Assembly (NCBI GenBank): GCA_030374805.1
Contig: JARGSG010000199.1
Coordinates: 434,001 to 498,000 of the forward strand
Source: Gracilaria gracilis
Taxonomy: Eukaryota > Rhodophyta > Florideophyceae > Gracilariales > Gracilariaceae
Length of the DNA stretch: 64,000 bases
Direction: 5' to 3'
A program made the translations under genes and the position numbers. Positions 24,820 through 35,214 of this stretch are shown one piece after another. The notes beneath the pieces are model-generated. The model was not told the DNA's origin. It saw only the letters and a list, made by a program, of their open reading frames with translations, and ran no database searches. The stretch's first letter is position 1; every line of letters starts with the position of its first letter.

Positions 24820-25090
24820 GTAATAGCGTTGACTACAATCACGCATAACTTACCGAGTTTGTGGGTCTCGAAGAAGACTGTCGATGACCTTACAGTTCTC
24901 AGTAGTTTCAAGGGAGCGTGTAAGGACCCCGGTTGGTGTGAGGCCATCGACCGCGGGATGAATGCACTCATCCGTCGGAACACTTGGGAACTCATCCCCA
25001 AGGAATCTGGAATGAAACCTGTTCCTTACACATGGGTATTCAGGCAGAAGATGTTGGATGGCCCAACGAATAGTGGTTTTGGGCTCATTT
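24820..25090 (+). pseudogene. Copia 1 reverse-transcriptase N-terminal fragment
   Basis: The frame reads WCEAIDRGMNALIRRNTWEL followed by VPYTWVFRQK, which matches the start of the RVT_2 reverse transcriptase of Copia elements (pattern W-x-AM-x-E-x3-L-x2-N-x-TW-x-L-V-P). It begins right after the 3' LTR of gypsy 2 and is the downstream half of the interrupted Copia copy. Copia similarity stops near 25,080. Confidence 0.75.
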
Positions 25091-25460
25091 AGAACAAATA
25101 ATGGCCGCAATTTATTCCAAAAAATTGAACAAGGTGCGAAATCAGTCCGGCAATGGGGCACTTGGCACTGATCAAAATTCTGAAAATTAATATCCTGGCC
25201 CAATGGGAGCCGAACTATGTGTTGCATATCTCATTGGATCTGATTGTATCCACAATGTGGCCATGAAATTCGTTCGGCCCACGTCGCGGCCATTCGTAAT
25301 CCGAATAAGTATCGCATACCACTCTAGGGCCACATTTGGCAATATTAATGCCAATTCTACGATATTATTACGTCTCGAACGTGAAGCTTGACGCGCGCGC
25401 CGCGTCGCTCGCAGCCAGCACCTCTCGTTCGAGCCCTCACGTAAGGCTGCTGCCTCACCT
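25091..25460. other. no gene seen; AT-rich with small palindromes
   Basis: This 370-base stretch lies between the Copia fragment and the end of the WD40 gene. It contains the near-palindrome TTGGCAATATTAATGCCAA at 25,336-25,354 and several GGCC-centred words. It could be a small nonautonomous element, but I cannot define its ends. Confidence 0.35.
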
Positions 25461-25690
25461 TTAGCAATCGTGACGACCACTTTCTCCTGGATCACATAAG
25501 CGCAAGAAAGTCGATAGTGCGCTGTCAGGCAGCATCACTTGATTGAGCACACAATCTTCGTCACACGAGTTGACCGCCAATAATCTTTGCCTTCCGGAAT
25601 CCCCATCGTCCGAGACCACTTGAGTTCCGTCGGCACTTATCGCTACGCTTGTCACCGGTGACCTGTGACCTTGGAGCGGCTCTCCAACGG
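25461..25690 (-). pseudogene. WD40 gene, 3' part (beyond the transposon)
   Basis: Reading on the minus strand from 25,690, the frame gives VGEPLQGHRSPVTSVAIS and ADGTQVVSDDG, the start of a WD40 blade, then a non-repeat tail of about 45 residues to a stop at 25,461. The blade loses the consensus WD end, so the last blade is degenerate or the protein closes differently. This is the downstream continuation of the WD40 frame at 29,710-30,712, displaced by the transposon at 25,691-29,709. With the element and one CGG copy removed, the junction reads WDAQTGQP-VGEPLQGH, exactly the spacing of the other blades. Confidence 0.8.
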
Positions 25691-25727
25691 GAGGGTTCGG
25701 GAAATTTGAGCTTTGTCGTAAAAACTG
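25691..25727 (+). repeat. left terminal inverted repeat of the Harbinger-like element
   Basis: It starts GAGGGTTCGGGAAATTTGAG and pairs with 29,673-29,709. Similarity is strong for about 24 bases, weakens, and returns in an A-run (26 of 37 bases overall by eye). Confidence 0.8.
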
Positions 25728-26173
25728 CATTTGGAATCGCAGAGTGATACAATCGGTACAAATCACGTTTTTTGGATTTAATAACGTTATAAATATATAC
25801 AAAATATTCTGAATGCTTTTGATTACAAAGTGACAAATATTGTTTGCCAATTTGCCGTTACAATTTTCATTCCTATTTTAAATTCATAGCACCACTCGAA
25901 AACTGGCTACAGCTTTTGTTTACGCAATTGTACTCGTAACGTATTAAAATATTTCGTTCAGTCATACGGTATTTTTGAAGCAACACATATGTCAAAACCT
26001 CTCATCTTTTTTGAAACAAGCAATTCATACTCGTAGAAAAATTCTTTATGGCAATTAGTCCAGAAGAAAAGGACATACGCATGTTGAAAGCTCCAATGAC
26101 TTAGTTTGGAACATTAGACAAACACTATGGTGCTTCAACAAAATAAAAAAAAGAATAAAAATTTAGGAAGATA

Positions 26174-27077
26174 TCATACGACATAAAACATATCGTTATC
26201 TTCAACCTTGCAGTATTCACTGACATCGGCCTCTTTCAGATCCACGTACAACATTCGAACTCCATACTCTGTCCAAACCAAATTTGACTTAGATATAATT
26301 TGCGGTTGAACCCAAAATGGTAGATGAATTCTACATGACGACTCGACCGGATCGGAGCTCTTCTGACGCATTTTTCTCAGTGAATTTTGCAACCCAATGA
26401 TTTTGGGATGATATGATCTCAAACTATCTTCGCTGCTACCTGACAACCATTTACGATGCATCACTTCCGTTTCAACCATTGGTTTTGGCCAGATAACTCG
26501 CAGTTCCAAATATTCTCCATCATCGACTACATGCAGAGAAAACATGTTCTGGCCTACTCCTGAAGGAAGATTGATTGCGACAGAGATTCGCTTCACGACA
26601 GTGTCAGGCTCGATCCACACTGAGGTTAAATGCAAAGGTTTGAATGCATTGATCGCTGCAACAACTTCCACACCCTCCTCATGAGCATCGGTTTCATTAA
26701 AGTCATCGAACCCGCCAAAGCCTTCTGCCGTATACTTGCGCTTTCTACTTGTAGAGGGTGTAATTGAGTTCGAATCTGTTCCATGCGATGTAAACCGTCT
26801 GTCCAATGCTTCCTCGTCTCCGTCTTCAGGGTCTACAACTGGTTAATACAAAGCTAGAAAGTAGAAGAAAATTTCATTTCTTACCTTGAGGATTGTTGTA
26901 TTGTTTTCTCATATTGTAATAACATTGTCTAAAGTTCTGAAGTTTGTGCTTCTTAAATATGGAAGATGACTCCCATAATTTCTTCGGCTCCTCTGACCCC
27001 GTAATCTCGCCATCGTCGAATAACTTCCGCATAAGTTTGACCGCGGCTGAATTTTTGGTGAGCCTCGGAGATGCCAT
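26174..27077 (-). CDS. Harbinger-type accessory protein (SANT/Myb-like), two exons
   Basis: Exon 1 runs 27,077-26,885 from an ATG. The intron is 46 nt (26,884-26,839, GTAAG...CCAG), and exon 2 runs 26,838-26,174, giving 285 residues. Exon 1 is a compact basic helical domain (AAVKLMRKLFDDGEI, KKLWESSSIF, LQNFRQCYYNMRKQY) like the small DNA-binding domains that accompany PIF/Harbinger transposases. After an acidic linker with a nuclear-signal-like SRKRKY, exon 2 carries the conserved VIWPKPM...MHRKWL motif shared with the fragment at 1,965-2,315. In the superfamily the accessory protein helps bring the transposase to the nucleus and the element ends; that role is inferred here. It is divergent from the transposase, sharing a 1-kb upstream region. 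Confidence 0.75.
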
Positions 27078-28068
27078 GACAAAGATTTTGCATTCGTATC
27101 TGAAACGCCACGCAGATCAGAGTATGGAGCAAGCGTGGCAAGTCTGACAGATGGTTGACATATTTATAGGGCTCAGAGTACAGAGAGGAAGAGCATTTTG
27201 CTCATTGGCAACAGAAGTCCTCATCACACAGAATATTGTACATCACGGTTAGTACGTAGTTTGCACTGATATCAGAGAACTCATGCCCCTCTACGGCCAA
27301 GTTTCACACGCTTCCAAGGGAGAGGAGACAAATTCAGAAAAAGGAAATTCATTCTTCCGAGATGGAGCTTGTACTCTCAATGTAGGAAGTTTCGCCTAAG
27401 GGATTGCTCCATGGTTCCCTTACATGAGATTTGATGTAGGGTTTAAAGCATTCCGGTCCAAATACTGTGGACCAGCTGAAGTATCGCAACTTGATTATAA
27501 AGAAATTATCTGCATAATAAAGTACACACAAATCTTGTAATATGTTTCATCCGTTCAATAGGCTTCTTAACCAGCTAGAGCTGTTTTGAATATATTCCAG
27601 GATTGATAGAGAAGGTGAGATACTGAGAATCGCCAAGCAGAGCTGTTTTCACCATCCTAAATATTGAATTTTAGCGCTTCAAAACGGTGAAAGTTGCACA
27701 TAATCGCACAATTTTGTATTTTCTTAGCTATTTTTCTTGTATCTTAATGGCTTCATTTTACACTGACGCCTGCCTATATCGAAGTATTACAATATAAAGT
27801 ATAAAGCAAATCATTTAGATTACGTGTCCTATAGCCCAGTAAAAAAAATTCTATAGAAAAAAAATAGCACTATTATGGTATTTTGGGTTTTTAAAGTGAC
27901 ATTAAAGCAAAAAAAGCACATGCGAGACCCAATGGGTCTAAAAGCACCCTTTAGATATTCAAAAGCACGTGTGTCAAAACGTTTGTACATTCTTGACGTT
28001 TGGGTCTTCTCCCAGTGCGAGAAATGGGCAGAATCAAAAGTTTAGGCTGAATTTGGGTGCCTGTTGTT
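27078..28068. promoter_or_regulatory. shared upstream region of the two divergent transposon genes
   Basis: About 990 bases separate the two start codons. The sequence is AT-rich with no supported coding frame. It should hold both promoters, but I cannot point to specific elements. Confidence 0.4.
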
Positions 28069-29096
28069 ATGGAAGCGGCCGATCATAGTACAAATTGGTC
28101 ACTACAGCACTTCGCAAGAACTTTTGTTGGTCTCTTCGGTACTTGGTTCAAGACTGAAGCATTCTTCTCATCTGGAATCTCTATGTTTACTATTATGAGA
28201 GTTTCAGCGAAAATATTCTATGATTATGCATTGGCGATAATGAACAAGGCTCCGGGATTGAGTCCCGTAACGTTTGATTCGAAGCATAAGTCTTTATTTG
28301 GAATATCTTCGCATATGTGTGTCACTATTTGGGAAAGCATTATGGACACAATACCAGAGAAGACGAGACCGGTTCATCTTCTTTGGTCACTGCTATTTCT
28401 GAAAATTTATGCGACGGAAAATGTGAACAGCATTTTGTCAGGGGCAGATCCAAAAACATTCCGAAACAAGGTAAAAATTGTTCTTCATCACTTATCTAAA
28501 ATGAATGTGGTAAGTAACTACACTTTTGCTATGGTTACTATAAAAGATAAATACTAACTTTTTGGCAGATTCATTGGAAACTTCGAGAAATGGAAAGGCC
28601 ATTTTTGCAAAGAAATGTGCACAGTTCCGTGGATGGTGTGGACTTCAAAATATATGAGCCGAAACCTTTCTCCCCAATCTGGTACAGTCATAAGTTCAAC
28701 GGACCAGCCTTGAGATACGAAGTTGCGCTTTCTACAAGAAATGGGATGATTATCTGGGGTCACGGGCCGTTTCCTGCTGGAAAGTTTTCAGATCTCAAAA
28801 TTTTCAAACTTAAGTTATCTCATTTATTGAAAGCAAATGAGAAAATTATCGGAGATGGTACGTACAAAAACCCGAAATGTGTGCAACGACATCACTTTCG
28901 AACAACTCGTGGCAGGCAGACTTATGAGAAAATAAGGGCACGACAAGAAACACTTTTCCGAAGACTCCGACATTTTTTTATTCTAAGTCATGTATTCAGG
29001 CACCGTCTCGATTTACATGCAACATGTTTCTTTTCGGTGCTTAATATTACACAGCTAGTTCTTCACTTAGATCAACCCCTTTTCAAAGTATCTTAG
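28069..29096 (+). CDS. PIF/Harbinger-like DDE transposase, two exons
   Basis: Exon 1 is 28,069-28,509 and exon 2 is 28,569-29,096. The 59-nt intron has GTAAGT, a perfect TACTAAC branch site at 28,552-28,558 and GGCAG. The product is 322 residues. The DDE triad is visible: D169 in VDGVDF, D243 in IIGDGTY and E274 in RARQETLFRR. Between them is the motif WYSHKFNGPALRYEV and GPFPAGKFSDLKIF, typical of DDE_Tnp_4-like enzymes in algae and other protists. The start is the first ATG after an in-frame TGA (28,048-28,050). A further upstream exon is possible but not needed. It catalyses excision and insertion of the 4-kb element. Confidence 0.85.
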
Positions 29097-29672
29097 CAAA
29101 ACAGTGAATTATCTATTTTTATGTAAATGGACACTTGGGGAATAACATATCTTCTGTCACTAAATTTCTATGGTTGTTTGTTGAAGTTTGCCTTTAAATT
29201 GTTTGTACAGTATATGCAAAGTAAAGCCAGTACTGTAGAAAAACGGTTTTTCATCTTATCACCCGGCAACGATTCGTCAGGCTCGTGTGCTGGAATATGA
29301 ATTGCTCACTTGCGGATAACTTTCTGCCTTCCGCAAATACTAAGTCTTCTACTGTTCCATGTAATCGGAATTTTTGATATTTCTGGTTTTTGTGCTATTA
29401 CAACTTTTTTTATTTGATTTGGTTTACATCTTTTTAAACCAATAACGTGTTGATGCTAAAATCATACTCATAGTAATTCGGGCGTTAACAAGTTACCTGC
29501 CGATATTGCTGTTGTTACAAAACTTACGAAAGTATTGATATATCAAAAGCGATATTTTTAGTTCGACCAATTTACGATCAGTTCTCAATAATGAGTACTG
29601 AGCAAACGCTCGATATATATTTCAAAACATATGAATGAACTCATATTATCAATTGCCTTAAATTTTGATACT
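29097..29672. other. 3' noncoding part of the Harbinger-like element
   Basis: No gene is seen. It is AT-rich sequence between the transposase stop and the right inverted repeat. Confidence 0.5.
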
Positions 29673-29709
29673 TGGTTTTTTGAGTAATGCTAAACTTTCC
29701 CGAGCCCTC
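29673..29709 (-). repeat. right terminal inverted repeat of the Harbinger-like element
   Basis: Its complement starts GAGGGCTCGGGAAAGTTTAG. It is the partner of 25,691-25,727 and is followed by the second CGG copy. Confidence 0.8.
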
Positions 29710-30712
29710 CGGGCTGGCCTGTTTGCGCGTCCCACACAGGAATCGTCGTGTCCCCGAGCCCTGATACGATGCGAGTACCGTCGGCGGTCAAATCTATGCC
29801 CCACACTGTGTCTGAGTGGCCTTGGAGTGGCTTTCTGACGCTGTTTCCGCTTTTTGTATACCAAAAACGTACCGTCTTGTCCCAAGATCCTGAAGGAATA
29901 TGAGTGCTGTCGGTGCTTATTGCCACACATTGAACAGTACCTGTGTGACCTCGGAACGGCTGCCCGACGGGGTTGCTGCTTGGCGTGCCCCAAACATGCA
30001 CTGTCTTGTACCAAGATCCCGAAGCAATGCGAGTGCCGTCGGCGCTCGCTACTACGCATTCCACTGGGCCCGTGTGACCGCAAAGTGGTTGCCCGACAAG
30101 ATTGCCACTATCGGCATCCCACACACATACCGTTCTATCCAAAGATTCTGAAACGACACGAGTCCTGTCCGAGCTCATTGCGACGTACAAAACCGTGTTT
30201 GTGTGACCTTGGAGCGGCTGCTCGACGAAGTTGTCACTCTGCGCTTCCCAAACACGAACCGTCTTGTCCCAAGAACCTGAAACAATGAAACTGCCGTTCT
30301 CGCCAAATACAAGGCACTTCACAATGTTTGAATCATCTTGGAGCGGCTGCCCTATCAAATTACCTCTGAGTGCATCCCAAACACGAACCTTAATGTCTCC
30401 TGACCCTGAAACGATGCGACTTCCATCGGAGTTCACTGCTACGCACTTTACAACGTCTGTGTGACCTGGTGGCATTCGCGCTGAGCGCAGCATCCGCGCG
30501 GAGGTGGCGACGCCCTCCAAAATGCTGTACGCGCCGTGCACACGCGCCGGCGGCGACGAGAGAGACCACACTGCGCGAGGTACGAACATTGTTATTACAG
30601 CTCCACCAGCACCATGAACAACTACAAAATACGAGACATGTCCCTCCGCAGCTCCGCCAGTTCGGGACCGACTTCGGAGCTTTCCTACGCCACCACGGAT
30701 CAGAGGTACCAC
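29710..30712 (-). pseudogene. WD40-repeat gene, 5' part, interrupted by the transposon
   Basis: The minus-strand frame encodes six consecutive WD40 blades of about 43 residues. Examples are GHTDVVKCVAVNSDGSRIVS, SGSWDKTVRVWEAQS, then blades starting GHTNTV, GHTGPV, GHTGTV and GHSDTV, each ending near V(R/H)VW. The seventh begins at 25,690 beyond the inserted element. WD40 propellers are protein-interaction scaffolds, and no enzymatic domain is visible. The frame is open upstream to 30,712, but the N-terminal 60 residues are GC-rich, overlap a plus-strand coding-like region and may not be translated. A likelier start is the ATG near 30,480-30,510. Truncated translation into the element would end at ...GGLGKV. 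It is a member of a repeat-rich WD40 family and probably non-functional as a full propeller. Confidence 0.8.
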
Positions 30713-30900
30713 ATCTGGAGCACGAGTGAACGGCGGATGGTTTGCTGCAGCTGATGCAGGTAGATGGAGTTCTCACCGTGAAGGCGCTAGACGTGATTCA
30801 CGAGCCGGCGGCAGCTTCAAGCGTGATGGAACGCGACAACAGCGCGATGCAGGCAGCAGCGAGTGCGCTCATCCATCAACAACAGCAGCAACAACAATAG
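30469..30900 (+). pseudogene. unrecognised plus-strand coding remnant, glutamine-rich end
   Basis: One frame is open from about 30,469 to a TAG at 30,898-30,900 except for a TGA at 30,727-30,729. It reads LLLQLHQHHEQLQNTRHV, FGTDFGAFLRHHGSEVPHL, then ALDVIHEPAAASSVMERDN and ends in seven glutamines. The codon use looks coding and is GC-richer than its surroundings. A 45-nt GT...CAG interval (starting GTACCACATC) would remove the TGA in frame and could be an intron. The family is not recognised. It overlaps the upstream part of the WD40 frame on the other strand. Confidence 0.35.
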
Positions 30901-33900
30901 GATCCGCGCCGCGTCGGCGCGGATTGATATCGCGTCGAAACGCATACTGGGTGTCAATCCCCATGCGTTCCCTAGAAGGATATTAAGGCTACAATATTGC
31001 TAATAACGGCGTACTAGAATGGTTTACAAGTGGAGTACAAAAAGTGCTACTATACGGCAGCACATGGTTACAGGTGGCGTACACGTGGTCAACTCGGCTC
31101 ATTTTGTACGCCACTTGTAAATCAAAAATAGCCCCCTAGTATGCATCTTGTCAAGAATTCAAGGGCACCCTGTACAAAAAAGCTTCAACAAGCGTGCTCA
31201 TGGCTAGATACCATATACGCCACAACTGGTCATGTAGACTTTTGCGAAGATTGTAACACATTGTAACTAGTACGTAGTAAAACTGATGCTATTGTTCTTA
31301 GAACATATTGCTAGTTTACAATGGAAAGGGAACAGTAATACAGGTTGTTGGACACTAACGAGGAACACCCTTCCGTGGGACAAGGATTCTTGCAGCCTCT
31401 TTCTTTGCCCTCGGAAACGAAGCATCACCCCCTACAAAAACAGTTCACAAACGCAGTAAGAGAGTGAGATCCAGTGCGTGCAGTTGCTCTCTCGCGAGCT
31501 TCGAGAATGTCCAGGACCCGAAATGATTCATGTTATAGGCGGAAGCACCGTCTCAAGCGAATCAACGACCCCGAATGCACCGAAACCCTCGAGTATGGGG
31601 TGGTGCAGAAGAGCGATAGAGCTCTTCAAAGATGCAACCACGTAGTTTCTTCCCCATGTATTGCTTCGGCGAAGAAGAAATGCGAGAAATGGGAGAGCTA
31701 CCACAAAGGCTGCACAAGAAACCACAAAGTCCGTTCAACGGAGATATTCTCATGCATCGCGTTTTGTACCAAGAACGAATTGCAACAGTGTACTCAACGC
31801 CGGGTGTGCTGTGATACAAGTGGCTTCTTGGAGTCAACCGCATACCTGACAAATAAGGAGGCAGTAGGGGGAAAAAGGTGGTTAGAATACATCAAGTTCC
31901 GCAGTTATGTCGGGATGTAGGCTGTATTACCTTTCAAACCCTTGTATTGCGTCCCTTGCGAGAAGAGATGCATGGTTTCGCAAATGCAAAGCTATATCGA
32001 ATGAAAGTACGCGAGAAGCGTCAGTTCGGGTCTCGCTCTGAGAATCCATGGATGGCTTACATCTCGGGCCTCATGAAAGGGGTTTGTACAATCTTTTATG
32101 ATAGCGATACATGTTCCTCAGCTTCCACACTTTCCAGGTCTGGAGTGTAAACTTGTTCATTAAACTCTGAACTGGGTTGGACAGTTTTGCGTTGCGCTCA
32201 TGTAGATCTCCTTCTACTCAAAAGAAAGTTTCATCTTCCAATGTGAAAGTGATCGTGAGATTCTTTTGGTCAGGTTGTAGCGACGGCATCGGGACGTGCT
32301 TCGGCAACTGCATTTGCGTTCTACAAAGCGGACTTGAAGGCCTTGTGCTATGATTGTTGAACGCTCGGCCAAGGGCTGAATGACGGCCTGTGTGCACCTG
32401 GAAGGCGATGAGATCCTTGAGGTTGCGCTTGGAGACTACATCTGCCAGCAGTTCGATAAATGCCTATAGTCCTTACAGAGCTATAACTTGAGCTTGTCCA
32501 CGTTCACGGAGCAGGCGTCCTAGGTGACTTTGTTGTACGCGAAACGGAGCTCCAAAATGGCGGCTCACACAACGGAACCCTTGGTTGCTATTGAAAGCGA
32601 GTCCTCCAGCCGTTTGAACACGCCTATATTGACCAAGCCGTGGCCTGGCTCACACCATGCACCTTGCAACCTCATTCATCGTCATTGCGAGCTGTGCAGG
32701 CTCTTCATCTTCTCTAATGCAGTCTCCGGAAACAGGGGTCATCGCAGTGCTTGCCAGATCGGTTGTGTGCGGCTCAATGTCCAGCGACACACAATAGAGA
32801 AACAGCGCCGTTTCAATGCGACTCGGAGCATGTATAAGTTGCAGTCTTCGGACGTAAGTTAGGATCTCCGAAAGCGACAAACGCGGTAGGTTATATATGT
32901 TTTACAGAGCGTGCTGCAACGCCCTGCAATGCGGAGCCCCTCCGTGCAGGGACTGCGGATGCATCGCAGTAGACGATTGCAGCCTGCATGTCACAGCGAT
33001 GGCAATACTCACCACGGCACGTTGAAACCACCTCTTTCTTGACGTACTTCTTCTCCGACGGGGGAGATACCATCGATGCTTGCGACAAATCATGCCACTA
33101 TCGCAATGAATGGAAAAACGGCCCCAGCGACTGACGCCCGCGAAACGTTGCTCATAGCGTGAGGCCGTATAGAGAAGACAACGTATGAAGATCCAAGTAG
33201 TGACGGTTTCTATAGTATGGGACTCGACGTACTGCGAGGCGATCGAACCGGATTCATGAAATCATGAATGTCAAAGTAGTGCAATGCAATCGTTGTGGTT
33301 TTCGATACACTGTGGTTAGAATGCATAATGCTTCACAGTAATGGTGCAATGGGTTGTGAAACTGTAGAACACATTATATTCAAACGTATTTCATTGCGTA
33401 GCTGACGAGATAGAGAGAGGATGGTATAGCTAGAGCTCTTCTAGGGAACGAACAGTTGCCGTGATAGTGGCAGATAAGATCCGGGCAGAGACCTGCATCA
33501 AGCAGTTTTGCTTCGACAAGGACCAATAGCTCGATTGCCTCTTTGTCCGGTTGAAACCGGATTTCTCATTCCGTTACTCATGACATCGCATGCTACCCCA
33601 TGAGGGTAGTTTTGAATGCAAGCGAAAATGAATTCCCGGTGTCAGATGTGGGTGAGGATGGCAGAAAAAAATTACTGGGTTGAAACGTTTTGCCAAGCCA
33701 CCCAACAATGGAGTTGCAGAGCTCGGCATTGCTGCGATTTTAGCTAGGAACTCAAATTTAGTTGCCGAAGGCCTCTGAACCCGCGCTGTATAGGAGTTGA
33801 GGGCGGAGTAATATTGTTCAGGGAAGATGGAGGGGTGATCAGAACGAAAAGAAGTCGGCAGTCGAAGAAACAGATTTGATTTTTCTTTTCAATGAACTCT

Positions 33901-34301
33901 GTGAACTATCCCTTTTCCTTTTCAGTACGCGGCGCTATGGGTTTTCGTATTAATTGAATTCATGTGAAGAGGTGCTCGAGAAACTAAGGCCACAAGCGTC
34001 CAGATCTGCGCAAGGTCATGTAACTACGAGAAACGCTACCTTTTTAAAGGTCTTACTAGTGCATTTGTGTGCAGGAAGTCCCTACAGACCTCCATAAGTT
34101 CTGTCTCTCTTGCCCGATGTAACTCTACTCGGATCCAAAAGAGTTTTTCTTTCTTTGATATCGAAAACCACAGTCCAAGAAGAAACTCCATACTACAAAA
34201 AGAGCCTTCGCAAAATTCTGCCCTTCATACTGTCGATAGACAGTTATTCGGGACAAAGGAGCTTCCAGATCGTTTTCGAATTCTATTCGTAAACGAAAAG
34301 C
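30901..34301. other. long gene-poor stretch
   Basis: I find no supportable gene in these 3.4 kb. Short open frames (for example 31,474-31,920 and 32,524-32,862) start at non-ATG codons and resemble no family. The stretch contains the inverted-repeat module at 31,023-31,121. Confidence 0.45.
31023..31121. repeat. inverted-repeat module with GTGGCGTACA core (left)
   Basis: TTTACAAGTGGAGTACAAAA at 31,023-31,042 pairs with TTTTGTACGCCACTTGTAAA at 31,102-31,121, 19 of 20 bases complementary. A third core copy, GGTGGCGTACAC, lies between them at 31,073. A related hairpin with the same core is at 36,843-36,896. Confidence 0.7.
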
Positions 34302-35039
34302 GTGCATGCCAGTATTACACTGGAATGGTGGGGGTCTGAGAAGTCTACTATCCACACAACAATATGGAATTCGATCGAAGCTGCGTACGATAATGAAAGT
34401 GACCCGGAGAAAACAAACGTGGACCTTGTGCTTCCATGGGAGTTGGAACCGCTTGAGGTGCTGGAAGGCTCAAAATCTATTCACTATCATCATGAAAGTA
34501 TATCGAAAGCTACCACAGTGGAGCCTGGTTTCTTGCCTGCCATTGCGCCAGAACTAGAAGTGTAGAAAGAGAATGAACTATACTTCAGAGCTTAAATATT
34601 GTGGTGGGAGACAACCTTACCTCCTCCTTCCATTCCTGGTTATTGCGTGACTATTCCATGTCCCAGGGATCTCAATACTGTCTTTGTTCGTCTCTGCATC
34701 GGGTATTACCGGCATTATACACCATTCTGTTACGACGTATTGTTGCTCAAGAACAATGTGATGCGTTGTCATTGGTCTCAATCTGAAGCAGAAAGACTTG
34801 CGGATACCACGTTCACACGAATCATGGACTTAGCGGACAAAGTTCGATCCCAGCTCTCATTTCCATGGATACAATTTCAAGCAGGTCAGGAAACCCAGCT
34901 TGGGACTAATATGAGAGGACAGTCAACCTACCGATTCGTTTATCCACGACGGTCACATAACGATTTGAGTGGCTTCAATGGGATCCCCTCTCTACACACG
35001 CCTGCGATACCACAGCGCACCAGGCCCCAATCCCTGTAA
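34302..35039 (+). pseudogene. unrecognised open frame with two in-frame stops
   Basis: A single frame runs through this span with stops only at 34,563-34,565 (TAG) and 34,593-34,595 (TAA). Pieces look coding: VDLVLPWELEPLEVLEGSK before the stops, then TTLPPPSIPGYCVTIPCPRD, CHWSQSEAERLADTTF and TRIMDLADKVRSQL. Both stops lie within 33 bases, so a short intron is an alternative to decay. No family is recognised. Confidence 0.35.
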
Positions 35040-35214
35040 TCTCACGGAAAATGGTGAGTATTATCACAACTCCTGTTCATCACCTTGAAAATGCAAGTCC
35101 GACCGTAATAAGCCAATCAAGGCACCGAGCTTGGAGCACCATGTTACGCTTCAGCAGCCCACGAGCACAACCTTCTTATCACCACAGGCATCCAATTTCA
35201 ATTGTAGTAGCAGT

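Larger units (their letters stand above)
11571..25090 (+). mobile_element. Copia element 1, broken, split by gypsy 2
   Basis: A Ty1/copia fossil in two pieces: 11,571-13,416 and 24,820-about 25,090, separated by the complete span of gypsy 2. The left piece carries a gag zinc-knuckle region, protease, GAG-pre-integrase and integrase. The right piece carries the N-terminal part of the reverse transcriptase region. Both are on the plus strand and in the order expected of one copy. Copia LTRs are not recognisable and the 3' two thirds of the polymerase is absent here. It is broken and must be older than gypsy 2. Confidence 0.8.
25691..29709. mobile_element. PIF/Harbinger-like DNA transposon, apparently intact
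   Basis: The element is 4,019 bp. The ends are inverted repeats: left GAGGGTTCGGGAAATTTGAG and right (complement) GAGGGCTCGGGAAAGTTTAG, 20 of the first 24 bases matching. It is flanked by CGG at 25,688-25,690 and 29,710-29,712, a 3-bp duplication as in the PIF/Harbinger superfamily. It holds two divergent genes, an accessory DNA-binding-like protein (minus) and a DDE transposase (plus), both open apart from canonical introns. It interrupts a WD40 gene. The intact genes and clean duplication suggest a young insertion. Confidence 0.88.

Noticed and set aside
29854-30288. Plus-strand 144-codon frame with repeated CPK/CR patterns
   Set aside because: It is the mirror of the WD40 repeats; its 43-residue periodicity comes from the other strand.
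34067-34339. 90-codon plus-strand frame
   Set aside because: No motif, and a competing minus-strand frame covers the same bases; coding status cannot be decided.
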